64,000 nucleotides of DNA from Panacibacter microcysteis (GTDB taxonomy: Bacteria; Bacteroidota; Bacteroidia; Chitinophagales; Chitinophagaceae): assembly GCF_015831355.1 (NCBI RefSeq), contig NZ_JADWYR010000001.1, positions 1,302,001 through 1,366,000 of the forward strand, in the 5' to 3' direction. How positions within the stretch are numbered: position 1 is the stretch's first letter; each line of letters opens with the position of its first letter. The position numbers were made by a program, and so were the translations under genes. Shown one piece after another: positions 28,501 to 36,908 of this stretch. The notes below the pieces were generated by a model. That model was not told the DNA's origin. It searched no databases and worked only from the letters and a program-made list of their open reading frames with translations.

Positions 28501-29288
28501 CGTTTGATGCTGGTATCGAGTACCCGCAGAAATGGTTTACCATCTTTAAGCGTAAACTCAAATTTGCCTTTTATGTCATCTTCGAGCGTGTAGCCGTAAA
28601 GCGCCAGCAATTTGTTTTTCTCTTTGTCAAGATTCCTGATCGTATCAAAATAATTCGGGCCAAACGCATTCAGCAACTGTAACAATACAATTGTCTTGTG
28701 CACGCATAACGGGTGAGAAGAATTCTCATTGCATGAGCAGCTCGTGTCAAAATTTCGTTCCTCGTTTTTTTGAATAACAATCCTGTACGTAATGCCATAA
28801 AAATCTATTTCTGCCACCACCCGCTCGTTGGCAGCCTCAATAATATTGGCTTTATTACTACGCAGGTATGCTTCCGCTTCGGTATAAGATTCGGCAGATG
28901 TAAGCAACTTCAGCAGCTTAAGTTCAAGCTGCTTCATCTTTATTACTGTGTGGCGCTGGTTATATTCCGGCTCTTTTTCACCCAGCAGGTTTTTGTCGAG
29001 CAATTCCTGTAGCTGAAACAGTGCAGCCGCTTCATGCCGGCAGATTTCACCCAGGTTATAAGGGCATCCGCAACGTATAGAAAGTGTTTTGGCATCTTTG
29101 AATTTGTTGATGTAAACCTTGTAATACGTAGCGTAAGCATCATCTTTTACCCGGAAAGTGATTGCACTGAGCAGGTCATCATGTTCCACCAGTTCTACAT
29201 TACCGGTTGCGTGTATCTTTTTTCCCCGGCGTATAACTTCATCTGTGCCGTTATTGTATATGTACTTAACTAAGTGAGGTAAAGCCAT
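25515..29288 (-). CDS. SWIM zinc-finger SNF2-family helicase
   Basis: 1257-aa ATP-dependent DNA translocase of the SNF2/RapA-like group. Two SWIM-type zinc fingers lie at the N-terminus (IRCGCPYNLGEICRHEAAAL about 72-91, and FDTSCSCN...HPLCVHKTI about 185-205). A long middle region (about 280-760) is followed by the SNF2 ATPase: Walker A DDMGLGKTIQ (near 815), motif II DESQAIKNPSS, and the helicase C domain with VFSQFLGML, LKAGGVGLNLTAADYV and QAIDRTHRIGQ. These proteins remodel protein-DNA or polymerase complexes; the cellular target is unknown. It is monocistronic: a TACTTTTG promoter box lies upstream and a terminator downstream. Confidence 0.95.
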   Translation of the reverse strand: MALPHLVKYIYNNGTDEVIRRGKKIHATGNVELVEHDDLLSAITFRVKDDAYATYYKVYINKFKDAKTLSIRCGCPYNLGEICRHEAAALFQLQELLDKNLLGEKEPEYNQRHTVIKMKQLELKLLKLLTSAESYTEAEAYLRSNKANIIEAANERVVAEIDFYGITYRIVIQKNEERNFDTSCSCNENSSHPLCVHKTIVLLQLLNAFGPNYFDTIRNLDKEKNKLLALYGYTLEDDIKGKFEFTLKDGKPFLRVLDTSIKRVVAPPQPLRPKPVEQPVVAAVSAEATVETPVAEKPKVKLGIVFSYNAHQYPYVQVDAVQGEPDDDLSSYAGKVEKLDLTKFINTEIFDENDKVLVQQLRKLLPGEVSRYLNRNSPFSGIWENIIQQHDDELPEETRHLIGEYLHPKFKKLFADLADNQFVYFLPPRKAFQAANLEKISCLPVFLSPDFSVKQADANYEVTAMVKLPEGPYSVADNELSSSFAFKFHDSLYVWQKQEDPVLVEKFLPSGKLLISNENWNKQLVEFLLPLSRDYNVQFSNVQREEIKDEKPEVKILLKERGDYLLFQPIFNYRGYDVKPGDKEKIILPLTDRLLVIHRNTVAESEFIDKIENLHSSFIRPEEGNTLALRGSDVLKNNWFFLFSDAVKDLDIPVYGYDALKNFRFNTARPSTKIYISSNTDWFDAKIDIHFGEQKVTVADVKKALANKQQYVQLEDGTLGILPEEWIKKYSLLFRVGEGKASNMKLSKYHFSIIEELYNQRDEEELFVKLEEKYDRLRYNHSIEPVEPPAHLKPILRPYQSSGFQWLNYLSEVNWGGILADDMGLGKTIQALSFLFHLKEKRGKLKALVVCPTTLMYNWENEIKKFTPNLSYYIHHGGTRTHETLLDKSIDVIITTYGTLRSDIKQFVDVELDYVILDESQAIKNPSSKVAKAATLLNAKNKLCLSGTPLQNNTFDIYAQMNFLNPGMLGSMEFFKHEFSVPIDKFGEKEQKEHLRKLLYPFILRRTKEQVAKDLPEKTEMILFCEMAKEQRDIYDAFRNDYRDKILGVVEEQGVQKSQLTILQGLMKLRQICDSPAIMKDEEKFPNVSVKLEEIGREITENISDHKALVFSQFLGMLALIKEKLNELGVAYEYFDGSTSATDRQKAIERFQNDPECRVFLISLKAGGVGLNLTAADYVYIVDPWWNPAVEQQAIDRTHRIGQTKNIFAYRMICKDTVEDKILSLQERKRLLAADLITDDTGFVKSLTREDIEYLFS

Positions 29289-29360
29289 CTATCCGTTTAA
29301 AATTTTCTTTCTAAGTCTGATTAAGTGCCGAACGTGCATCGTTCAGAAAAGGGCAATTTG

Positions 29361-29368
29361 CAAAAGTA
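29361..29368 (-). promoter_or_regulatory. Bacteroidota -7 box for helicase gene
   Basis: TACTTTTG on the minus strand (exact TAnnTTTG), about 72 bp before the helicase ATG at 29288. It lies in the 442-bp divergent gap 29289-29730, which otherwise holds one repeat arm and the carH control region. Confidence 0.5.
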
Positions 29369-29437
29369 AAGGAATTATTGGCAGAAGGCGAAATCAATTA
29401 AATATTAACCGCTGAAAGGTTTGTTAAGAAAGAGGGT

Positions 29438-29494
29438 GTACCCGGCTTTTGTGCACGCATTAAGCTTTTGTTGCGTCGCACTCTTGTACAGCAG
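29438..29494 (+). repeat. Dispersed repeat, single A arm
   Basis: GTACCCGGC (29438-29446) is followed by ACGCATTAAGCTTTTGTTGC and GTCGCACTCTTGTACAGCAG. It has the outer class with ATTAAGC rather than ATGGCATCG. Confidence 0.72.
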
Positions 29495-29671
29495 AATATC
29501 TGTGCAGCATTTCCCCGTCCACAATCTTACAAAGATCAGTTGCTGCCAGTCCCTGGTTTTAACCTGGGTAATGGCTGCAGGCTGTTTACTGCAACCGTCA
29601 AAGGACTGCAGTACGAGGTGCCCTGCACAATCTTATCGCCTATTTTGTCCAGCGCCTCACGGGAATAATTC

Positions 29672-29686
29672 TGTTTAGGTTAAACA
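29672..29686. promoter_or_regulatory. Palindrome upstream of carH-like gene (candidate operator)
   Basis: TGTTTA-GGT-TAAACA is a perfect 6-3-6 inverted repeat, 45 bp before the carH-like ATG. A further TTAAACA half-site lies at 29696-29702. The same half-site builds the longer palindrome before the sigma gene (30730-30760). Assignment as a CarH operator is inference. Confidence 0.5.
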
Positions 29687-29730
29687 TAAATAGAATTAAA
29701 CAATTTTACTGCATATTTGTAATATTAGTT

Positions 29731-30612
29731 ATGAATGCGTTTACCATAAAAGATCTGGAAAACCTGTCTGGTATCAAGGCACACACCATACGTATATGGG
29801 AGCAGCGCTATTCGTTTCTTAAGCCGCAGCGTACAGATACTAATATTCGCTACTATACTACCAATGAACTTAAAACGGTATTGAATATATCGCTGCTTAA
29901 TAAGTATGGCTATAAGATTTCTCATATAGACCGCATGTCAGAAGTGGAAATGAAAGAAAAAATTCTTTCATTATCCAATGCGCAGGCACAACAGGAACGT
30001 ATCGTGAATGAACTGATTCAATTTATGGTAGACCTGGATATGGAGTCTTTTGAAGTTGTGCTCGACAACTTTATACTGGCCCGCGGTGTGGAAAAAGCCA
30101 TCACTTTTATCATATTTCCATTTCTTGAGCGCATAGGCATTTTGTGGGTTACAAATCACATAAACCCTGCCCAAGAGCACCTGGTAAGCAATATCATACG
30201 GCAAAAGTTAATCACCGGTATTGAGAATACAAATACGCACCTGCATGTAAACAAAACAGTCATGCTATACCTTCCTGAAGGCGAGCACCATGAACTGGGT
30301 TTACTATTTATGCATTATATGCTTAAGAGCCGCGGTGTAAAAGTGCTGTATGTTGGCGCAAATGTTCCTCTTACAGATGTTGAGTTTGTAAGCAAATTGA
30401 AAAAGCCCGATTACCTCTACATGCATCTTACCTCCGTAGCTATCAACTTCAATTTCGAAAAGTATCTTACTAAACTTCATGCCCGCATACCAGATCAGCC
30501 TGTGATTGTTTCAGGCCAGCTGGTACAACAATACAAAAAGAAAGTTCCTTCCAACATCTTTCTTAAACGTTCCCTTACAGATGTAATGGAATATATCGCC
30601 TCAATCGCCTGA
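29731..30612 (+). CDS. carH: CarH-like MerR regulator with B12-binding photoreceptor domain
   Basis: 293-aa light-responsive repressor candidate. An N-terminal MerR-type winged helix (about 2-70) carries TIKDLENLSGIKAHTIRIWEQRY. A four-helix B12-cap domain (about 88-165) and a Rossmann-like cobalamin-binding domain (about 173-290) follow. The cap carries the photoreceptor hallmark W139-x9-E149-H150 (WVTNHINPAQEH). The cobalamin-binding loop is E185-x-H187-x-x-G190, with the usual leading Asp replaced by Glu. In CarH proteins adenosylcobalamin-bound tetramers repress carotenoid genes in the dark and light breaks them up. Here it heads a carotenoid cluster, 156 bp before an ECF sigma gene, which fits that role. 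Light response itself is inferred, not shown. Confidence 0.88.
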   Translation: MNAFTIKDLENLSGIKAHTIRIWEQRYSFLKPQRTDTNIRYYTTNELKTVLNISLLNKYGYKISHIDRMSEVEMKEKILSLSNAQAQQERIVNELIQFMVDLDMESFEVVLDNFILARGVEKAITFIIFPFLERIGILWVTNHINPAQEHLVSNIIRQKLITGIENTNTHLHVNKTVMLYLPEGEHHELGLLFMHYMLKSRGVKVLYVGANVPLTDVEFVSKLKKPDYLYMHLTSVAINFNFEKYLTKLHARIPDQPVIVSGQLVQQYKKKVPSNIFLKRSLTDVMEYIASIA

Positions 30613-30729
30613 TTTTTCTAATGCCATTCTAATATAGCAACCCATTTTCAAGCATTATTTTTCAATTTTATTTTGTTTAACATTTTAACATCAGTATTTA
30701 AACAAAAGTTTTGCTGGCGTTGTTATTTT

Positions 30730-30760
30730 TGTTTAATTTTATTGTATAATAAATTAAACA
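30730..30760. promoter_or_regulatory. Long palindrome before the carotenoid ECF sigma gene
   Basis: TGTTTAATTTTATT (30730-30743) and AATAAATTAAACA (30748-30760) are inverted copies around GTAT with a single-base bulge, ending 8 bp before the sigma ATG. More TGTTTAA/TTTAAACA half-sites lie at 30674-30680 and 30698-30704. It could be a regulator-binding site or an mRNA hairpin over the start codon. Confidence 0.5.
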
Positions 30761-30768
30761 CTTTAGCT

Positions 30769-31269
30769 ATGTCGACTATAGAGTTTAACCAGATGCTACT
30801 GAACAACGCCGAATTCCTCAAGCCATTCGCTGCCACACTTACCCGTGATAATGAAGCTGCTAAAGACTTATTCCAGGAAACATTATACAGGGCGCTTGCT
30901 AACAGGGACAAATACAATGTTGGCACCAACATCAAAGCCTGGTTATATACGATCATGCGGAATATATTTATCAATAATTACCGCCGCAGGTCTAAACAAT
31001 CTGTAGTGTTCGACAATACGCCGAATGATTTTTTACTCAACCTTAACCAGGGTGCAGTTAAAAATGAAGCCATTGCCAACATCAATATGAAAGAAGTGCA
31101 GGAGGCGATATTTAATCTTCCTGAAATTTTCAAGAACCCATTCCTGCTGTATTATGATGGGTTCAAATACCATGAAATCGCAGAAATATTGAACGAACCC
31201 CTCGGTACCATCAAAAGTCGTATTCACTTTGCAAGAAAATTGCTCAAAACACATATTGAACGATTCTGA
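30769..31269 (+). CDS. ECF-type RNA polymerase sigma factor
   Basis: 166-aa sigma-70 family (ECF) factor. The start is MSTIEFNQMLLNN (ATG at 30769); the frame is open further upstream, but that would run through the palindromic control region. Sigma region 2 (about 12-80) contains DNEAAKDLFQETLYRAL and NIKAWLYTIMRN. Region 4 (about 105-160) contains FLLYYDGFKYHEIAEIL and EPLGTIKSRIHFARKLL. No anti-sigma factor gene is adjacent. Its place between the CarH-like repressor and crtI suggests it directs transcription of the carotenoid genes, as light-induced sigma factors do in other bacteria (inference). Confidence 0.9.
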   Translation: MSTIEFNQMLLNNAEFLKPFAATLTRDNEAAKDLFQETLYRALANRDKYNVGTNIKAWLYTIMRNIFINNYRRRSKQSVVFDNTPNDFLLNLNQGAVKNEAIANINMKEVQEAIFNLPEIFKNPFLLYYDGFKYHEIAEILNEPLGTIKSRIHFARKLLKTHIERF

Positions 31270-31304
31270 TAAACTTTACCTAATTTCCTACTTATTACTC
31301 CGGT

Positions 31305-32795
31305 TTGAAAAAAAAAATAATCGTTATAGGCAGCGGTTTTGCAGGCCTTTCGGCTGCATGTTTCATGGCTAAAGCTGGCTGTGACGTTACAGTTTTAGAA
31401 AAACAACCGACTCCCGGTGGCAGGGCAAGACAGTTAAAAGCAGACGGCTTCACTTTTGATATGGGTCCCAGCTGGTACTGGATGCCCGATGTCTTCGAGC
31501 ATTTTTTCAACGCCTTTGGTAAAAAAGTCAGCGATTATTACACACTTCACAGGCTCGACCCTTCCTATCGTATTTATGAGCAGGAACGCACGCTTGATAT
31601 TCCTGCTGGTTACCAGGCACTAAAAGACCTTTTTGAACAACTGGAACCGGGCAGCGGTGCAAGGCTTGACAAATTTCTGGATGAAGCTGCCTACAAATAC
31701 CAGGTGGGCATCAACAAACTTGTACATAAACCTGGCAGATCACTGAACGAATTTCTCGATTGGGATCTGCTCACAGGCATTTTCCGGCTCGATGTTTTCA
31801 ATTCTGTAAAAAGTCACGTTGCAAAATACTTTACACATCCCTCCATCAGGCAGCTGATGGAATTTCCTGTATTATTTCTTGGCGCATTGCCCGAGAAAAC
31901 ACCCGCTCTTTACAGCCTGATGAATTATGCCGACATAAAAGGTGGTACATGGTACCCGGAAGGTGGTATGTATAGTATTGTAAATGCTATGTATCAGCTT
32001 GCATTGGAGTTAGGAGTACGATTTCATTTTAATCACTCGGTAAAGGAAATAATCATCGAAAGCAGCGCAGCAAAGAAAGTTATTGCAGAATATGACGGTA
32101 AACCGCTTGTATATACTGCTGATGCGGTTATAGGCGGTGCCGATTATCATCACATAGAAAGTGCTTTGTTGCCCGGCGAATACAGGTCATATTCTGAAAC
32201 TTACTGGAACAACAGGGTTATGGCGCCCGGGTGCCTTATTTACTATATAGGTCTTAATAAACGGCTGAACGGAATATTGCACCACAGCCTTTTTTTCGAT
32301 GCATCTTTTGAGAAACACGGCCGCGAAATCTATGTAACCAAAGAATGGCCTTCCGACCCGCTGTTTTACGTTTCTGCAACCTCTGTTACCGATCACAACG
32401 TTGCACCACATGGCTGCGAAAACCTTTTCTTTCTTATACCGGTTGCTGCAGGCCTCGAAAATGATGATGAAGCATTACGGGACCACTATTTCAATAAGGT
32501 GGTAACAAGGATGGAGCAACGCACAGGGCAGTCTATAAGGCCACATATTATATACAAAAGAACTTTTGCCCACAGCAACTTTATAGAAGAATACAATGCC
32601 TTTAAGGGTAACGCTTATGGTTTGGCTAATACACTTATGCAAACAGCCATCCTAAAACCCGCCTGCAGAAGCAGGAAAGTGAAAAATCTTTTTTATACAG
32701 GCCAGCTAACTGTTCCCGGTCCCGGTGTGCCACCAAGTTTAATCAGTGGCGAGGTTGTAGCCAAACAAGTGCTCAAAAGTTTTAAAGACCGCTGA
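31305..32795 (+). CDS. crtI: Phytoene desaturase CrtI
   Basis: 496-aa FAD-dependent phytoene desaturase/isomerase, converting phytoene to lycopene. The N-terminal dinucleotide fold is IIVIGSGFAGLSAACFM, followed by VLEKQPTPGGRA and FDMGPSWYWMPDVF. The C-terminal FAD-binding signature is LFYTGQLTVPGPGVPPSLIS. The start codon is TTG (31305-31307) directly before a run of lysine codons; no ATG is available before the FAD motif. It lies 35 bp after the sigma gene. A repeat arm separates it from crtB. It is a paralogue of the second desaturase at 34590-36080, and the PSWYWMPDVF variant fits the first-step enzyme. Confidence 0.93.
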   Translation: MKKKIIVIGSGFAGLSAACFMAKAGCDVTVLEKQPTPGGRARQLKADGFTFDMGPSWYWMPDVFEHFFNAFGKKVSDYYTLHRLDPSYRIYEQERTLDIPAGYQALKDLFEQLEPGSGARLDKFLDEAAYKYQVGINKLVHKPGRSLNEFLDWDLLTGIFRLDVFNSVKSHVAKYFTHPSIRQLMEFPVLFLGALPEKTPALYSLMNYADIKGGTWYPEGGMYSIVNAMYQLALELGVRFHFNHSVKEIIIESSAAKKVIAEYDGKPLVYTADAVIGGADYHHIESALLPGEYRSYSETYWNNRVMAPGCLIYYIGLNKRLNGILHHSLFFDASFEKHGREIYVTKEWPSDPLFYVSATSVTDHNVAPHGCENLFFLIPVAAGLENDDEALRDHYFNKVVTRMEQRTGQSIRPHIIYKRTFAHSNFIEEYNAFKGNAYGLANTLMQTAILKPACRSRKVKNLFYTGQLTVPGPGVPPSLISGEVVAKQVLKSFKDR

Positions 32796-32906
32796 TAAAA
32801 ATTCATCTGCCTTTTGTTGAATATTATACTTACAAGTGTTGAACTTTTCATGCACTTGATGGTTATTATCGGGATATTGTACAAGTTATTGTAAACAGCA
32901 TTTTAT

Positions 32907-32963
32907 GTACCCGGCGTCAATGCTGCTATTAAGCTTTCGTTGCGTCGCACTCTTCAACTGCGG
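32907..32963 (+). repeat. Dispersed repeat, single A arm
   Basis: GTACCCGGCG (32907-32916), then TGCTGCTATTAAGC and TTTCGTTGCGTCGCACTCTT. It lies in the 303-bp crtI-crtB gap, where I see no gene. Confidence 0.72.
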
Positions 32964-33098
32964 GAACATGTGTGAGCAGCAGCGGAGATCAAAGCGAAGG
33001 CTTTTTGCAAAAGCCGTGTAATTGTTGATCTTGTAATGGGGCAGTCAAAAACGGTATTAAATGCTTTGTAACATATTTACCAGCGAAACCAACAATGT

Positions 33099-33935
33099 AT
33101 GATGCATCTTTTTCATGAAACAAGTCGTGAATGTAGCCGTGTAACAACAATGCGTTACAGCACTTCCTTTTCATCAGCCATCAATCTGTTGCATAAAGGG
33201 TTGCGGCCACATATCTATAATATTTATGGTCTCGTTCGCTTTGCAGATGAGATTGTGGATACATTTCATGACCAGGACAAAGCAACATTGCTTGAAGAAT
33301 TTAAGAAAGATACTTATCTGGCCATTGAAAGACAAATCAGCTTAAATCCTATCCTGCACAGCTTCCAGGAAACAGTAAATTATTACAATATTGATCTTGC
33401 ACTGGTAGATGCTTTTTTCTGCAGTATGGAGCTGGATCTCAACAAACGCCGGTACGACAAAGCGGGGTATGACAAATATATTTACGGTAGTGCAGAAGTA
33501 GTCGGCCTGATGTGCCTCTACGTTTTTTGCGAAGGAAACCAGCAATTGTACGATCAGCTAAAACCCTACGCAAGAAGTTTAGGAGCAGCTTTTCAGAAAG
33601 TAAACTTTCTGCGGGATATAAAGAATGATTTCGAAAGCCTCGACCGCACTTATTTTCCACAATGCGATTTCAGGAATTTTACCACAGCAGATAAACTTGC
33701 CATAGAAAAAGATATTCAGCAGGATTTTGACAATGCCTTTACGGGCATTTTAAAACTACCTATGAAAGCGCGTTTTGGTGTGTATGTCGCGTATAAATAC
33801 TACCTGTCGCTGTTTCGTAAAATAAAGAAACTGCAACCGCAAACCATTCTTGAGCAGCGTGTAAGAATTCCAAATTATGGTAAAGCAATGATCGTTGCAA
33901 AAGCCGGCCTTAGAAGCCAGTTCAATCTTTTGTAA
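33099..33935 (+). CDS. crtB: Phytoene synthase CrtB
   Basis: 278-aa squalene/phytoene synthase family enzyme that condenses two geranylgeranyl diphosphates. The start YSTSFSSAI region and the first aspartate-rich motif DEIVD (about residues 50-54, in YGLVRFADEIVDTF) are present. The second motif is DIKNDFESLD (FLRDIKNDFESLDRTYFP). Two adjacent ATGs (33099 and 33102) could both start. It follows the repeat-bearing gap after crtI and precedes idi by 91 bp. No geranylgeranyl diphosphate synthase (crtE) is in the window, so that step is encoded elsewhere. Confidence 0.95.
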   Translation: MMHLFHETSRECSRVTTMRYSTSFSSAINLLHKGLRPHIYNIYGLVRFADEIVDTFHDQDKATLLEEFKKDTYLAIERQISLNPILHSFQETVNYYNIDLALVDAFFCSMELDLNKRRYDKAGYDKYIYGSAEVVGLMCLYVFCEGNQQLYDQLKPYARSLGAAFQKVNFLRDIKNDFESLDRTYFPQCDFRNFTTADKLAIEKDIQQDFDNAFTGILKLPMKARFGVYVAYKYYLSLFRKIKKLQPQTILEQRVRIPNYGKAMIVAKAGLRSQFNLL

Positions 33936-34026
33936 TTATCATGCATGTTATACAAAACGCTGCGGCATTTCTTTAACAAGATGCTAAACTTTTTTCAGCC
34001 TGAAAGCTTCTAACTATTTTTATTAA

Positions 34027-34551
34027 ATGGAAAATGTAATACTGGTAAATGACAATGATGAGCAGGTTGGTGTAATGGAAAAAATGGAGGTACACCAAAA
34101 GGCATTGCTGCATCGTGCATTCAGTGTTTTTATTTTCAACGAAGACGGACAGATGCTGTTACAGCAAAGAGCCGCAAAAAAATACCACAGCCCAAAATTG
34201 TGGACCAATGCCTGCTGTAGCCACCCCCGGCCGGGAGAACCTACAGAAAAAGCAGCACAACGCAGGTTAAGAGAAGAACTGGGCTTTCACACAGAGCTGG
34301 AAAAGACCTTTGAATTTATATACAATGCACCTTTTGATAACGGGCTTACTGAATATGAATATGACCACGTTTTTACCGGTTTTTATGAAGGCGACATAAA
34401 GCCTAACCCGGCTGAGGTGCTTGATTATTGTTACATGTCTATGGACGAGATTGCTGTATCATTGCAAAACTACCCGCATAAATATACTGTTTGGTTTGGC
34501 ATAGCATTTCCCCGTATTATGGATTGGTGGAAATTAAAATATGCCGCCTGA
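34027..34551 (+). CDS. idi: Isopentenyl-diphosphate delta-isomerase, type I
   Basis: 174-aa Nudix-fold isomerase interconverting IPP and DMAPP. The catalytic cysteine is in TNACCSHPRPGEP (about 60-72). The metal and acid residues are in YEYDHVFTG (about 109-117). The Nudix-like helix is AAQRRLREELGF. The N-terminus MENVILVNDNDEQVG is typical and the length matches the family. Its place inside the carotenoid cluster suggests it raises precursor supply. It ends 38 bp before the second desaturase gene. Confidence 0.95.
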   Translation: MENVILVNDNDEQVGVMEKMEVHQKALLHRAFSVFIFNEDGQMLLQQRAAKKYHSPKLWTNACCSHPRPGEPTEKAAQRRLREELGFHTELEKTFEFIYNAPFDNGLTEYEYDHVFTGFYEGDIKPNPAEVLDYCYMSMDEIAVSLQNYPHKYTVWFGIAFPRIMDWWKLKYAA

Positions 34552-34589
34552 TATACCACACAAACAAACATTTTCATCAAATCACTTAA

Positions 34590-36080
34590 ATGGCTGTATC
34601 TGTAAAGGCAATTGTAATAGGCAGTGGCGTGGCCGGTTTGGCCAGTGCCATAAGACTTAGCCTTTCAGGTTTCGAAGTAACTGTATTAGAAAAAAATGGT
34701 TACCCCGGCGGCAAACTGAGCAGTTTTTCATCGGCAGGTTATCATTTTGATGCGGGACCCAGTCTATTTACGCAACCTGAAAATATTAAAGAACTCTTTG
34801 ATCTTGCAGGAGAGCCGATGGAAGCGTATTTTCAGTACAGTGCCATGCAGAATGCCTGTAAATACTTTTATGAAGATGGCACTGTGCTAACCGCAGCGGC
34901 TGATGCAAAAAAATTAGCTATTACACTGCACGAGGCTTTTGGTGAGCAAATAAGTAACGTAGAAACATATTTACAGCAATCAAAAACCCTGTATGAAAAT
35001 GTGGGTACTATTTTTTTAAATTACTCACTACACAGGAAAGACACTCTTACCAAAGCGCCCGTACTGGCTGCACTTACTTCTGTCAAAAGCAAACATCTTT
35101 TTTCTACGCTCCATAAAGTAAATAAAACAGCTTTTAAAGATGAACGTACGGTGCAGCTATTTAACCGGTATGCTACTTATAACGGCAGCAATCCCTACCA
35201 GGCACCGGGTATGCTATCACTTATTCCACATCTTGAATACAACCAGGGTGTTTTCTATCCAAAAGGCGGAATGATCAGCATTACCAACGCTTTGTATAAG
35301 CTGGCTAAAAAACTGCATGTAACATTTGTATTTGACGCCCCGGTAAAAAAAATTACGCTACACAATAATCGTGCTACCGGTGTAGAGACAGACCGGGAAA
35401 CCTACCAGGCACCACTTGTTGTAAGTAATATGGATGTATATGGTACTTATAAATACCTGTTGCAGCAGGAGCAAAAAGCGGCACAAATATTAAAACAGGA
35501 AAGAAGCAGCAGCGCACTGGTGTTTTATTGGGGCATCAAAACATCGTTTCCACAACTGGAATTACACAATATATTCTTCAGCAAAAATTATAAAGAAGAA
35601 TTTGATCACCTGTTTATACACAAACGGGTTTATGAAGACCCTACCGTTTACATAAATATTACCAGCAAGTGTGAACCCGGCATACAGGCACCGGTAAATA
35701 AGGAAAACTGGTTTGTGATGGTAAATGCGCCTGCCAATGTGGGACAGGATTGGGGCAAGTACAGGGCATTGTACCGAGCTGCCATTATACAAAAACTAAA
35801 CAGGTTATTACACACAAACGTTGAACCCCTTATTGAAGCAGAAGAAATATTGGACCCTGTTTTGATTGAGGAAAAAACTGCATCTTACATGGGCTCTTTA
35901 TACGGTACCAGTTCAAACAGCAGGATGGCGGCTTTTTTGCGGCACCCAAATTTTAGTAAGAAGATCAAAGGCCTGTACTTTGCAGGTGGCAGCGTACACC
36001 CCGGCGGAGGTATACCGCTGTGTCTTAAAAGTGCAAAGATTATGTGCGATATGGTGCAACAGGATTATAGGTTTGCCTGA
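34590..36080 (+). CDS. crtD: CrtD-type carotenoid 3',4'-desaturase
   Basis: 496-aa FAD-dependent desaturase paralogous to CrtI. The N-terminal motif is AIVIGSGVAGLASAIRL, followed by VLEKNGYPGGKL and FDAGPSLFTQPENI. The C-terminal signature is LYFAGGSVHPGGGIPLCLKS. The GPSLFTQP and SVHPGGGIPL forms are those of CrtD-like desaturases rather than the first-step CrtI. With cruF next to it, the expected reaction is desaturation of the acyclic 1'-hydroxylated end of a monocyclic carotenoid. The function is inferred from family and context; it could also act on other carotene positions. Confidence 0.82.
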   Translation: MAVSVKAIVIGSGVAGLASAIRLSLSGFEVTVLEKNGYPGGKLSSFSSAGYHFDAGPSLFTQPENIKELFDLAGEPMEAYFQYSAMQNACKYFYEDGTVLTAAADAKKLAITLHEAFGEQISNVETYLQQSKTLYENVGTIFLNYSLHRKDTLTKAPVLAALTSVKSKHLFSTLHKVNKTAFKDERTVQLFNRYATYNGSNPYQAPGMLSLIPHLEYNQGVFYPKGGMISITNALYKLAKKLHVTFVFDAPVKKITLHNNRATGVETDRETYQAPLVVSNMDVYGTYKYLLQQEQKAAQILKQERSSSALVFYWGIKTSFPQLELHNIFFSKNYKEEFDHLFIHKRVYEDPTVYINITSKCEPGIQAPVNKENWFVMVNAPANVGQDWGKYRALYRAAIIQKLNRLLHTNVEPLIEAEEILDPVLIEEKTASYMGSLYGTSSNSRMAAFLRHPNFSKKIKGLYFAGGSVHPGGGIPLCLKSAKIMCDMVQQDYRFA

Positions 36081-36142
36081 TGTACGTTACACGCAAAACG
36101 TGTACGACAACTACAGCCTGGCCGGACCATGCTGAATAATGA

Positions 36143-36199
36143 AACAGCCGTACAAGTGTGCGACGCAACAATGTATAATAGTAGCAATACAGTTGGGCC
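36143..36199 (-). repeat. Dispersed repeat, single A arm (inverted)
   Basis: CAGCCGTACAAGTGTGCGAC (36145-36164), then GCAACAATGTATAATAGTAG and CAATACAGTTGGGCC. It lies across the apparent 5' end of cruF. A related ACAGCCTGGCCGGACC string lies at 36113-36128. Confidence 0.7.
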
Positions 36200-36908
36200 A
36201 ATAAAAACAAACTACTTGACTTTAGCGAATAACAATAAACAACGCATCGCTTTATTTCTCGCATTACTTTTTCATATAAGTGGCGCCATTGGTATGCTTT
36301 TTACGCCATACAGGCAATGGTTTATTGATAACACGCCGCTGAACCTTGTACTGATGGCTGCATTACTTGTTTACACACAAGACGGTAAAAACACCTCGTT
36401 CTGGTTGTTTGCTGTATTGTGCTTTATTACGGGTATAACGGTAGAAATAATTGGTGTTAATACGGGTTATCTTTTTGGTGATTACGCCTATGGCAACGTG
36501 ATGGGCATGAAAGTATATAATGTGCCATTGCTTATTGGCATTACCTGGTTTACGACCATTTTTTGTGCAGGCATCATTATGCACAGCATAAGTATTTGGG
36601 TGATGCAAAAAATGGCCGGCGCGCCACAACCATCGAAAGCGGTACAATTTTTTTCGTTTGTTACAGATGCTGCATTACTCGCTACGTTGTTTGACTGGGT
36701 GATGGAGCCTGTGGCCATTGAACTGCAATTCTGGCAATGGGTGCCGGCAGGTGAAATTCCGCTGTTCAACTACATTTGCTGGTTAGCAATAAGTGCCGGT
36801 TTGTTAACAGTTTTCCGCCTGATGAAGTTCAGGAAAGACAACCTTTTCGCGGTACATTTGTTGATTATTCAGTTATTGTTTTTTCTCGTTTTACAAACAT
36901 TTTTATGA
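36171..36908 (+). CDS. cruF: Carotenoid 1',2'-hydratase CruF
   Basis: Polytopic membrane protein of the carotenoid-biosynthesis (DUF422) family, which adds water at the 1',2' end of an acyclic psi end group. About seven hydrophobic segments are seen. Landmarks are TVEIIGVNTGYLFGDYAYG and LFDWVMEPVAIELQFWQW, both characteristic. The start is uncertain: the frame is open from 36129, but this stretch is a dispersed repeat, and the ATG at 36171 is also within it. A TTG at 36216 (start LTLANNNKQRIALF) may be the real start. The stop overlaps the crtZ start by 4 bp (ATGA at 36905-36908). Confidence 0.82.
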   Translation: MYNSSNTVGPIKTNYLTLANNNKQRIALFLALLFHISGAIGMLFTPYRQWFIDNTPLNLVLMAALLVYTQDGKNTSFWLFAVLCFITGITVEIIGVNTGYLFGDYAYGNVMGMKVYNVPLLIGITWFTTIFCAGIIMHSISIWVMQKMAGAPQPSKAVQFFSFVTDAALLATLFDWVMEPVAIELQFWQWVPAGEIPLFNYICWLAISAGLLTVFRLMKFRKDNLFAVHLLIIQLLFFLVLQTFL

